From the NCBI GenBank assembly GCA_030597645.1, contig JAUVRN010000081.1, forward strand, positions 1 to 7,540: DNA of 7,540 nt, read 5' to 3'. Under the pieces are notes generated by a model. That model was not told the origin of the DNA and did not search any database. It saw only the letters and a program-made list of their open reading frames with translations. A program made the translations under genes and the position numbers. The first letter of the stretch is position 1; every line of letters starts with the position of its first letter. Origin of the DNA: Candidatus Zixiibacteriota bacterium. Its GTDB lineage: Bacteria > Zixibacteria > MSB-5A5 > JAUVRN01. Positions 1-6,636 of the stretch are shown here, in pieces.

Positions 1-431
1 ACCCTTCCATCACGGCCTTCCTCTGCCACACACGGCGCACTCGAGATCCATCACCCATATGACGCTCTGGTACTCCGCCACCGCCCAGATAGATCCGGTC
101 GGTACCGACGGACAGGGACAGTGTTTGGCGAGGATCGCCGACGGAGAGTGCCGCACGCCGGTCGAGGCAACGCCACAATCCGAAATGAAGAGATCTTCAT
201 CTACCATTTCACATCGCTTAATCAGTGTGGTGGCAACCTTCCGCGGTCGCTTTGATCGCTGATCCATCCGCAATCACCAGGGGCCGTGGACGGAGGGGTC
301 GGAGTGCGGAGTGCGGTGTGTCTTGCCATCGACCGATAGGACACGGCGCACGTGCCGCCGGCATCACCTGAGCAATTCCGGCAGCCACCTGATGTACTGA
401 GTCATCGAGCTATTCCCTGTGGGAGCTTCGC
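1..431. other. Upstream region with no supported gene
   Basis: No convincing gene is seen here. The open frames at 59-262 (+) and 10-273 (-) are short, overlap each other, lack a recognisable domain and have no good ribosome binding site. The stretch presumably holds the promoter and leader of the operon that starts at 432, but I cannot name a -35/-10 pair, a sigma-54 site or a clean FNR/NNR box. Visible small structures are a heptamer GGAGTGC repeated in tandem at 301-314 and an 8-base palindrome GCACGTGC at 348-355. Either could be chance in GC-rich DNA. Confidence 0.6.
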
Positions 432-2777
432 ATGAGACCAGTCGCCCGACGGGCGTTTTTGAGGAGGGTGGCTCTCGCTTCGGCGGCCACCGCCGGATCA
501 AACCTCGTCGCCAGTGTGGCGTACCCCGAGGGCACGCCCCTCCCGAACGACAAGCAGCCGGTCCTGGCCTGGAAGCGAACTCCCTGCCGTCTGTGTGGCG
601 TTGGCTGTGGGTTGCTCGTGGGGATCGAAAACGGACGAGCCGTTGCTGTGAAGGGGGATCCCGACTCCCCAGTGAGCCAGGGGTTGGCCTGCGTGAAGGG
701 CTACCACAGCGTGCAGGCCCTCTACGGGCACGACCGGATCACCCGCGCCATGGTCCGGCGCGGCGGCTCCCTGGTGGGGGTTCCTCTCGGCGAGGCCCTC
801 GACTTGGTGGCACGCGAGCTCCAGGAAACGGCGCAGCAGCACGGCAAGGACAGCGTTGGCGTCTATGGGTCGGCGCAGTGGTCCATCACCGATGCCTACA
901 TTGCGTCGAAGCTGTTCAAGGGCGCACTGGGCACCAACAACGTCGAGACGAGTACCCGCCTCTACGCCGCCAGCGCGATGGCCGGTCTCGAAAGCACGTT
1001 TGGCCTCGCCGGTTCGATCGGCTGCTATGAGGATATCGAGCACGCCGACCTCTTCGTGCTGTGGGACACCAATCTCGCCGAAACCGATCCCGTGCTTTTC
1101 TCCCGTATGCTGGACCGTAAGCGGGCCAGCCCCGCTGTCCGCATCATCGACTTCACCACGCGCACGACACGTACGAGTTATGCTGCCGACCGCACGTTGC
1201 TTCATCAGCCACATTCGGCATTAGCGATCGCCAATGCCATCTGCCAGGAGATCGTGGCCCGGCATTGGGTGGATCGCGATTTCGTCGATCACTACGTCGC
1301 CTTCAAGCGCGGCAAGACAGACATCGGCCACGGGCTGACGGATGACTCCCTCGTCGCTGACGACGGCACCGATGTTTCCTGGGATACCTACGTCTCGTTT
1401 CTCGAGGACTACGCGCCTGACCGTGCGCAGCAGGTGTCCGGTGTTCCCGCTTCGACCATTCGTTGGCTCGCGTCGTTGTATGCCGATCGCTCGCTCAAGG
1501 TCATGTCTGTCTGGGGCACCGATGTGAATCAGGGCGTGCGCGGCACATGGATGAACAACGTGCTCCACAACCTGCACCTGCTCGTGGGAAAGGTGGCTTC
1601 GCCTGGGAATGGTCCGTTCCCCCTCACCGGACAGCCGAGTGGTGGGAACGCGGTGCATGACGCCGGGACGTTGACGCACACCTTACCGCGCGGTGTGGTG
1701 CAGAATGAACAGGACCGGGAACGCGCCGCCGAGATCTGGGGTGTCCCGGTGGCGAACATCGATCCTCAGCCTGCTCACGCCGCGCTTTCGATGTTCCGTG
1801 CGCTCGATAGCGGCGATATCCGTTTTCTGTGGATCCAGGCCACCAATCCGATGGTCAGCCTCCCCAACCTGAGCCGATACCGAAGCGCGGCGGCAAAGCC
1901 CGATCGCTTTATCGTCGTCTCGGAGGCGTATCCGACTCCAACGACGGACGTGGCGGACGTTGTCTTGCCGGCGGCGATGTGGCTCGAACGCGATGGGATC
2001 TTCGCGAAGGTAGAGCGGCGCATGCAGCGCCTGGACCGGACGGTCGCACCACCCGGCGACGCCACCACAGACGCGCGGCTGAGGACCGAGGCCGCCCGGC
2101 GCCTCGGATTCTCAGATCTGTTCCCCCAGGAGCAAGGCCATCTCGTTGAGGACGTGTGGGAAGAGTACAGCCGCTTCCATTCGGATCCGCAGACCTCGAT
2201 TCCGTCCACGTCGCTGTTGCGCTCGCGGCCGGGCCTCCTGTGGCCGTACGTGGAAGAGCGGGAAACCAAATGGCGCTACAACACTACGTATGATCCCGCG
2301 ACCGATGCTACCCGTGGCGCCTTCGATTTCTACGGCCACGAGGACGGTCGTGCCTGGATTTGGTTGCGACCGCACGACCGCCCAGTCGAGTCGCCGGACG
2401 AGGCCTATCCGTTCTGGCTCGAGACGGGGGCGGTTCTCGAGCACTGGGGTGGGGGCTCGATGACGCAACGCATCCCGACGCTCCATCGGTCGGCGCCGCA
2501 TGCGTATGTCGAGATCAATCGTGAGGACGCGAGCGCGCTCGGTGTTCAGCATGGCGAAACCGTTCGGCTGGTGAGTCGACGTGGGTCACTGGAGCTCGAA
2601 GCCCGCATCGACTACCGCGCCCAGCCGGCACGCGGTCAGGTGTTTGTTCCATTGTTCGACGAAACTCTGCCGATCAACACCTTGACCGTGGATGCCTTCT
2701 GCCCGCTTTCAGGACAGCCCGCTTCCGACACGACCGCGGTGCGCATCGAGCGGCTTCCCTCGCAGAGTCGTCCATGA
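432..2777 (+). CDS. NapA-family molybdopterin oxidoreductase, periplasmic, with Tyr at the Mo-ligand site
   Basis: Predicted catalytic subunit, 781 residues, in the NapA size range. A Tat motif (RRAFLRR, residues 6-12) and a hydrophobic stretch with likely cleavage after SVA (residue 30) send it folded to the periplasm. The [4Fe-4S] motif is intact: Cys52, Cys55, Cys59, Cys87 (C-x2-C-x3-C-x27-C), followed by Lys89, the lysine that relays electrons to the cofactor in NapA. NapA-like blocks follow: GCYEDIE near 197-203, RGTW near 370-373, LTGQPS near 398-403, LEHW and GSMTQR at 669-680 in the dinucleotide-binding C-terminal domain. Family assignment is firm; substrate is not. Where NapA has the Mo-binding Cys in ARHCMAS, this protein has TRLYAAS (Tyr178), and several nitrate-pocket residues also differ. 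Start choice: GGGAG at 421-425 lies 6 bases before the ATG, and the Tat signal begins there. First gene of the operon; overlaps the next by ATGA. No NapD-type chaperone gene is seen. It could be a reductase or oxidase for another substrate, or catalytically silent. Confidence 0.9.
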   Translation: MRPVARRAFLRRVALASAATAGSNLVASVAYPEGTPLPNDKQPVLAWKRTPCRLCGVGCGLLVGIENGRAVAVKGDPDSPVSQGLACVKGYHSVQALYGHDRITRAMVRRGGSLVGVPLGEALDLVARELQETAQQHGKDSVGVYGSAQWSITDAYIASKLFKGALGTNNVETSTRLYAASAMAGLESTFGLAGSIGCYEDIEHADLFVLWDTNLAETDPVLFSRMLDRKRASPAVRIIDFTTRTTRTSYAADRTLLHQPHSALAIANAICQEIVARHWVDRDFVDHYVAFKRGKTDIGHGLTDDSLVADDGTDVSWDTYVSFLEDYAPDRAQQVSGVPASTIRWLASLYADRSLKVMSVWGTDVNQGVRGTWMNNVLHNLHLLVGKVASPGNGPFPLTGQPSGGNAVHDAGTLTHTLPRGVVQNEQDRERAAEIWGVPVANIDPQPAHAALSMFRALDSGDIRFLWIQATNPMVSLPNLSRYRSAAAKPDRFIVVSEAYPTPTTDVADVVLPAAMWLERDGIFAKVERRMQRLDRTVAPPGDATTDARLRTEAARRLGFSDLFPQEQGHLVEDVWEEYSRFHSDPQTSIPSTSLLRSRPGLLWPYVEERETKWRYNTTYDPATDATRGAFDFYGHEDGRAWIWLRPHDRPVESPDEAYPFWLETGAVLEHWGGGSMTQRIPTLHRSAPHAYVEINREDASALGVQHGETVRLVSRRGSLELEARIDYRAQPARGQVFVPLFDETLPINTLTVDAFCPLSGQPASDTTAVRIERLPSQSRP

Positions 2778-3589
2778 CCACCCCCCGCTCGGGGTTCTCT
2801 GGACTGTTGCTGAGTCTCTTCCTGATCGGTTGCGCCGTCACGGCCGTTGTCGCGATAGCCGGTTGGGTGAAAGACGTGCCCGCGAGCCCCGTCACCGACC
2901 CGTGGGACGTCACCGTAGCGACGCTGGCTCCGCCGGCCAGGCCGATCGCCGCCGAGGCAGACGTGTTCCGCACACGCCCCTCCATGATGGCGATCGAACC
3001 CGAGGTCGGCTCGGAGCGTGCCGCCATCCAGCGTTCCGAGCACCGGTACCGTGTGCTCCGCGCCTATCCGGGCGCTCCGCCCAGTATTCCCCACGGGTTC
3101 ACCAGCGAGGAGTTCCGCACCGGCGTATGTAACTCCTGCCATGAGCGCGGCGGCTACTCGCCGCGTTTCCACGCCTTCGTCCCCCTGACTCCTCATCCCG
3201 AGATGGGCGCCTGTCTTCAGTGTCACGTAGGCAATGACGCCATTACCGGCGTTTCGCTTCCAGACGCCGATCCCAACACCATCTGCCGACAGTGCCACCC
3301 TCCCAATGCTCCCAGCAACATCCAGACGACGCTGGACTGGGTCTCGATGGCGTGGCCGCAACTGTCGCCGGAGATGCCCGACCGGCCTCCACCGCCTATC
3401 CCACACGATCTGCAGTTCAGGGGCAATTGCCTGGCATGTCATGCCGGTCCCGCCGCCCTTGTCACCGTCCGGACCGAGCCCCCAGAACGGGCCACTTGCC
3501 GCCAATGTCACCTCGCCCCCGATGCCGATGTCGGGCGGTTCGTCCGCCCGGTACCCAACACCGCCGATGATGCCGGGGAGGGCTCGTGA
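2774..3589 (+). CDS. Membrane-anchored pentahaem cytochrome c with two NapB-like blocks
   Basis: 271 residues with five CxxCH haem-c sites at 119-123, 147-151, 171-175, 219-223 and 242-246. The sequence looks like two NapB-like blocks: each has a P-P-x-I-P-H element (His107 and His211, likely distal haem ligands as in NapB) shortly before a CxxCH, then a second CxxCH. The first block carries one extra haem (171-175). Ordinary NapB is a soluble dihaem protein of about 150 residues, so this is an enlarged version. Residues 8-33 form a long hydrophobic segment, probably an uncleaved membrane anchor; it contains L-I-G-C, which fits a lipobox, but the hydrophobic run continues after that Cys, so a transmembrane anchor seems more likely. 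About 70 residues without haem sites separate it from the first block. Position directly after the NapA-family gene with a 4-base overlap supports a role as its immediate electron partner (inference). Confidence 0.85.
   Translation: MTTPRSGFSGLLLSLFLIGCAVTAVVAIAGWVKDVPASPVTDPWDVTVATLAPPARPIAAEADVFRTRPSMMAIEPEVGSERAAIQRSEHRYRVLRAYPGAPPSIPHGFTSEEFRTGVCNSCHERGGYSPRFHAFVPLTPHPEMGACLQCHVGNDAITGVSLPDADPNTICRQCHPPNAPSNIQTTLDWVSMAWPQLSPEMPDRPPPPIPHDLQFRGNCLACHAGPAALVTVRTEPPERATCRQCHLAPDADVGRFVRPVPNTADDAGEGS
3575..3581 (+). promoter_or_regulatory. Ribosome binding site for the tetrahaem cytochrome gene
   Basis: GGGGAGG lies inside the end of the preceding gene. It is 4 bases before the GTG at 3586 and 10 bases before the in-frame ATG at 3592. 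Either start is possible and they differ by only two residues; the GTG overlaps the previous stop as GTGA, the usual coupled arrangement. Confidence 0.55.
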
Positions 3590-4314
3590 CGATGTGGACT
3601 CGACTGGTGAACGGTGTGGTGTGCTTGGCGGTGGTGGGGATCGCTTCCGGGTGCGTGGACGAACAGCGTCCGGAACGGGAGACGGCCGCCCTGGCAGCAG
3701 ACACGGGGCTCACCGACATCGACCTAGCGGTAGCGGCGTTCAACGCTCAACGGCAACCTGGTGAGTTACCAACCGTCCAGGCGGCGCCAGTGGATCGCTG
3801 GGCAGGACCAGGTGCCCGGCCGTTCGAAGTCGCCGTCCGGACCTCGAAGCAGGAGGCGGGACACCCTCGACGCTTCGGCTCCATCACGTTGGAGACCGCG
3901 CTCCGCATCCGTCCCGTCAGCCAGTACCCTTGTACATCGTGCCACTTCGGCCGGACCGTCGTCATGACTGATGACCGTATCGACGACGCGCATCAGAACA
4001 TCCAGCCGGTCCACCCTGAAGAGACCGGCGCCTTGTGTTCGACGTGCCATTCGGCTGACAACGTCGAGCGGCTTGCCCTGGCGCAGGGTGAGCCTGTGAC
4101 CCTGACTGAGAGCTATCGGTTGTGTGCCCAATGTCATTTCCAGCAAGCGGAGGCGTGGGCCGGCGGCGCGCATGGCAAGCGGCTCGACGGCTGGCAGGGG
4201 CGGCGCGTGGTCATGGGGTGTGGTGACTGCCACGATCCGCACAGCCCGGCGATCCAACAGCGCATTCCCTTCCGCGCGCCTGAACTCGAAAGGGCCAGGA
4301 CGACTCATGAGTGA
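3586..4314 (+). CDS. Tetrahaem cytochrome c, probable lipoprotein
   Basis: 242 residues (240 if translation begins at the ATG at 3592). A short positively charged N-terminus, a hydrophobic core and A-S-G-C at about residues 20-23 look like a lipoprotein signal with a slightly loose lipobox, so the protein is probably anchored to a membrane facing the periplasm. Four CxxCH haem-c sites are at 116-120, 151-155, 180-184 and 212-216, with many further histidines between them (for example in HFGRTV, DDAHQN, PVHPEE and GGAHGKR) that could supply the sixth ligands for bis-His haems. The first hundred residues carry no haem and resemble nothing I recognise. It is sandwiched between the pentahaem cytochrome and the ferredoxin subunit, overlapping both (4 and 8 bases), so it is likely one link in the same electron wire, perhaps taking the place of NapC or NapM. 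It is not a NapC/NrfH protein: it lacks their N-terminal transmembrane anchor pattern. Confidence 0.8.
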   Translation: MTMWTRLVNGVVCLAVVGIASGCVDEQRPERETAALAADTGLTDIDLAVAAFNAQRQPGELPTVQAAPVDRWAGPGARPFEVAVRTSKQEAGHPRRFGSITLETALRIRPVSQYPCTSCHFGRTVVMTDDRIDDAHQNIQPVHPEETGALCSTCHSADNVERLALAQGEPVTLTESYRLCAQCHFQQAEAWAGGAHGKRLDGWQGRRVVMGCGDCHDPHSPAIQQRIPFRAPELERARTTHE

Positions 4315-5284
4315 CGACGGTAACTCAGTGACGCCCGACGGCGCCGAGGACGGCACCGTGCTGCAGAAACCGGTCGACCGGCGCGGGGCGCTGGGGATGC
4401 TCGCGGCAGGCGTTGCCGCCGGCGCGGCCGCGGCGAGCGCCTGCCGCCCGCTCAACGCTGCGACTCCCGAGGAGCGAGAACTCAGGGTCCTTGAGTGGCA
4501 AGAGTTCACCCAGAAGCACTATCGCCGGATGACGGATGCGGAGCGGGCCGAAACCATCCAGCGGATCGAACGGCTCGCCAAGATCCGCCATGACGAGGAC
4601 GTCACCATCGCCACCACGGATGCGCAGCCGGGGGTGCTCTTTGGGTACGCCTTCAATATTTCCAAGTGCAAGGGCTATCGGAACTGCATCGAGGCGTGCA
4701 TCAACGAAAACAACCTTGACCGGGCCTCGGACACGCAGTACATCCGGATTTTCGAGATGGAGGACGGAGGCATCAACCTCGAGGAGGCCGACGCGACCTA
4801 CCAGCACGAGGTGCCTGCCGAGGGCCACTTCTACCTCGGCACACAGTGCTTCCAGTGTGCCAATCCGCCCTGCGTGCCGGTCTGCCCGGTGGGCGCAACG
4901 TGGCAGGAGCCCGACGGCATCGTTGTCATCGACTACAACTGGTGTGTGGGGTGCCGCGCGTGCATGGCCGCCTGCCCCTACTGGGCGCGGCGCTTCAACT
5001 GGGCGCAAGCCGAGGTTCCGCTCAACGAGGTGAATCCCAACCAGCACTACCTGGGGAACCGCGCGCGAAAGAAAGGGGTCGTCGAGAAATGCACCTTCTG
5101 CATTCACCGGACCCGGAAGGGGCAGCTGCCGGCCTGCGTCGCGGCCTGTCCCCCCGGGGCGCGCGTCTTCGGTAACCTGCTGGATCCTGACTCTGAAATC
5201 CGCTGGGTGCTCGCCAACAAGCACCTCTTCCGCCTGAAGGAAGAGTTGGCGACGGAGCCCCGCTATTGGTACTTCTCCGACTGA
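4307..5284 (+). CDS. Tat-exported ferredoxin-type electron-transfer subunit (four cluster motifs, one missing a Cys)
   Basis: 325 residues, in the family of FeS subunits that pair with NrfD-type membrane proteins (HybA, DsrO, PsrB, NrfC relatives). Residues 24-46 hold a twin-arginine signal (DRRGALGML then an Ala-rich run ending ASAC), after a 23-residue hydrophilic lead. Cluster motifs: site I Cys121, Cys127, Cys131; site II Cys181, Cys184, Cys189, Cys193; site III Cys213, Cys216, Cys219, Cys223; site IV Cys262, Cys265, Cys277, Cys281. Site I should read CxxCxxCxxxC but has Tyr124 in the second position, giving 15 ligands instead of 16, so one cluster may be [3Fe-4S] or use a non-Cys ligand. 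The frame is open upstream to 4124, but the ATG at 4307 is preferred: AGGA at 4297-4300 sits 6 bases upstream, it overlaps the previous gene by only 8 bases, and the Tat signal follows. Role (inference): passes electrons between the NrfD subunit and the periplasmic cytochromes. Confidence 0.88.
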   Translation: MSDDGNSVTPDGAEDGTVLQKPVDRRGALGMLAAGVAAGAAAASACRPLNAATPEERELRVLEWQEFTQKHYRRMTDAERAETIQRIERLAKIRHDEDVTIATTDAQPGVLFGYAFNISKCKGYRNCIEACINENNLDRASDTQYIRIFEMEDGGINLEEADATYQHEVPAEGHFYLGTQCFQCANPPCVPVCPVGATWQEPDGIVVIDYNWCVGCRACMAACPYWARRFNWAQAEVPLNEVNPNQHYLGNRARKKGVVEKCTFCIHRTRKGQLPACVAACPPGARVFGNLLDPDSEIRWVLANKHLFRLKEELATEPRYWYFSD

Positions 5285-5289
5285 GGTGA
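5283..5289 (+). promoter_or_regulatory. Ribosome binding site that bears on the NrfD start
   Basis: GAGGTGA matches the 16S anti-Shine-Dalgarno sequence over 7 bases. It overlaps the first possible start (GTG at 5286), so the in-frame GTG at 5292, five bases after the GAGG core, is the better-supported start. The two differ by two residues. Confidence 0.5.
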
Positions 5290-6584
5290 CGGTGCATCTA
5301 CGAGCCTTCCTGCTGAGTGCGCTCCGCTCCGCGACGTCCGGCGGTCGCCGCTACCATCTCTGGATGGGGGGCCTGACGGTGATTATGCTGGCGGGGGGCT
5401 ATGCCTACCTGGAGCAGGCCAACCACGGCCTCGTAGTGACGGGCATGAACGACCACGTGAGTTGGGGACTCTATATCTCCAACTTGGCGTTCCTCGTGGG
5501 CCTCGCGGCGGCCGCGGTCATCCTCGTGCTGCCTGCGTACATCCTGAAGGACGTGGACTTTAGCCAGGCCGTCCTCATCGCGGAGGGCGTGGCGGTATCG
5601 GCGCTGGTCATGTGCCTCGCGTTCGTCATGGCCAACAGCCCAGGGTGGCCATGGAAGTGGTGGCGCCTCGCCCCGGGGGTCGGGTTGCTCAACTGGCCCG
5701 ATTCCATGCTGGCGTGGGACGTCATCCTGCTCAACGGATACCTCGTGCTGAATCTGGCGATTCCGTTTTACATCCTATATAGCCACTACGTCGGGCGCGA
5801 ACCGCTGAAGCGGAAGTACGTCCCGTTCATCTACGTGTCGGTGTTCTGGGCGGTGAGCATCCACCTGGTCACGGCATTCCTGTTTTCCGGCCTGACGGCG
5901 CGGCCGTTCTGGAACTCCGCGCTGCTGGGCCCGCGGTTCCTCGCCTCGGCGTTTACTGCCGGACCCGCGTTCATGATCCTGCTGCTCGGCTTCATCCGGT
6001 CCAACAGCGAGTACCCGATCTCCGACTCAGCCATCTCGAAACTGGCCACCGTGACCGCCGTGGCGGCGCAGGTCAATCTCGTCATGTTGCTGTCCGAACT
6101 GATCTTCGAATTCTTCACACCGACCCACCACAACATCAGCGCACGCTACCTCTTTTTCGGGCTTGGCGAGCACGATGCCCTGGTCCCGTGGATCCGGACC
6201 GGGATCGCGCTGAACGTGACGGCGACGATCACGCTCATGATCCATCCATTGCGCAAGAATCCGCGCGTCCTGATGTGGGCGTGCGCGGCGCTGTTCCTCG
6301 GGATCTGGGTTGAAAAGGGGATCGGCCTGGTGATCCCGGGATTCATCCCGTCGCCACTGGGCGAGATCGTCGAATACGCCCCGACGTGGGTGGAGCTGTG
6401 GGTGACGGCCGGCATCTGGGCGATGGGGATGTTCGTCTTGACCGTCCTGGTCCGTGTCGCGCTTCCCATCGAGTTGGGTGTATTGCGCAGTCCACACTTG
6501 GAAGACTCACAACCCTACCGGGTCGTGCGCCCGCGCAGCACCCGCACGAGGTACCCGGACGTTCGACCCGTACGGAAACGATGA
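5286..6584 (+). CDS. nrfD: NrfD/PsrC/HybB-family quinone-interacting membrane subunit
   Basis: 432 residues from the first GTG (430 from the GTG at 5292, which the ribosome binding site favours). About ten hydrophobic helices are visible, near residues 24-43, 60-87, 94-116, 141-168, 178-201, 212-237, 250-278, 300-320, 327-351 and 368-393, with a basic C-terminal tail. Ten helices and the block VTGMNDHVSWGLYI near 51-64 resemble HybB/DsrP/ActC-type members rather than the eight-helix PsrC. Charged or polar residues inside helices (Glu100, Asp145, Glu271, Glu275, Glu343) are candidates for quinone binding or proton movement. Family members oxidise or reduce quinone and exchange electrons with a ferredoxin-type partner; here that partner is the gene just upstream, one base away. 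The symbol denotes the superfamily, not orthology to the nitrite reductase protein. It supplies the membrane quinone link that NapC or NapGH provide in usual nap systems (inference). Confidence 0.9.
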   Translation: MTVHLRAFLLSALRSATSGGRRYHLWMGGLTVIMLAGGYAYLEQANHGLVVTGMNDHVSWGLYISNLAFLVGLAAAAVILVLPAYILKDVDFSQAVLIAEGVAVSALVMCLAFVMANSPGWPWKWWRLAPGVGLLNWPDSMLAWDVILLNGYLVLNLAIPFYILYSHYVGREPLKRKYVPFIYVSVFWAVSIHLVTAFLFSGLTARPFWNSALLGPRFLASAFTAGPAFMILLLGFIRSNSEYPISDSAISKLATVTAVAAQVNLVMLLSELIFEFFTPTHHNISARYLFFGLGEHDALVPWIRTGIALNVTATITLMIHPLRKNPRVLMWACAALFLGIWVEKGIGLVIPGFIPSPLGEIVEYAPTWVELWVTAGIWAMGMFVLTVLVRVALPIELGVLRSPHLEDSQPYRVVRPRSTRTRYPDVRPVRKR

Positions 6585-6624
6585 CGTGACCGCTGGCCGA
6601 CGCACCGGCCCATTCTACTCGCAC

Positions 6625-6630
6625 GAGGTG
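6625..6630 (+). promoter_or_regulatory. Ribosome binding site for the SPFH protein gene
   Basis: GAGGTG lies directly against the ATG at 6631 but its GAGG core is 8 bases before the in-frame ATG at 6637, which makes 6637 the preferred start. A GTG at 6586 also opens this frame but has no good site before it. Confidence 0.5.
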
Positions 6631-6636
6631 ATGGAC

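Noticed and set aside
252..266. FNR-like half sites TTGAT and ATCCA
   Set aside because: The spacer is 5 bases rather than 4 and the second half is imperfect (ATCCA instead of ATCAA); position is also far from the operon start.
10..273. Possible small gene on the minus strand (87 residues), and 59-262 on the plus strand
   Set aside because: No family resemblance, no supporting ribosome binding site, and the two frames overlap each other; too weak to call.
348..355. Palindrome GCACGTGC as an operator
   Set aside because: Only 8 bases; such palindromes are common by chance in GC-rich DNA and no second copy is seen.
963..965. Tyr178 as a sequencing error or product of a local frameshift
   Set aside because: Flanking residues on both sides align with NapA without a gap, and one base change (TAC for TGC) would be needed exactly at the key codon while several other pocket residues also differ. 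An error is possible but does not explain the pattern.
498..1214. Long minus-strand open frame opposite the NapA-family gene
   Set aside because: Shadow of the GC-rich coding strand; no recognisable domain, and the + strand has clear family motifs throughout. The same applies to the minus-strand frames at 2636-3511, 4325-5224 and 6343-7152.
4124..4306. Longer N-terminus for the ferredoxin subunit
   Set aside because: It would overlap the tetrahaem cytochrome gene by 191 bases and place a long unrelated sequence before the Tat signal; the ATG at 4307 has a ribosome binding site.
432..6584. Alternative complex III (Act) or formate dehydrogenase operon
   Set aside because: Act operons carry a fused Mo-like/FeS ActB, two NrfD proteins and ActD/ActE, which are not here. 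The catalytic protein has NapA-specific blocks (LTGQPS, LEHW, GSMT, GCYEDIE) rather than formate dehydrogenase ones and no Sec/Cys at the metal site.
6595..6610. Hairpin GGCCG/CGGCC after the NrfD gene as a terminator
   Set aside because: The stem is only 5 base pairs and is followed by no run of T, so it does not fit an intrinsic terminator.
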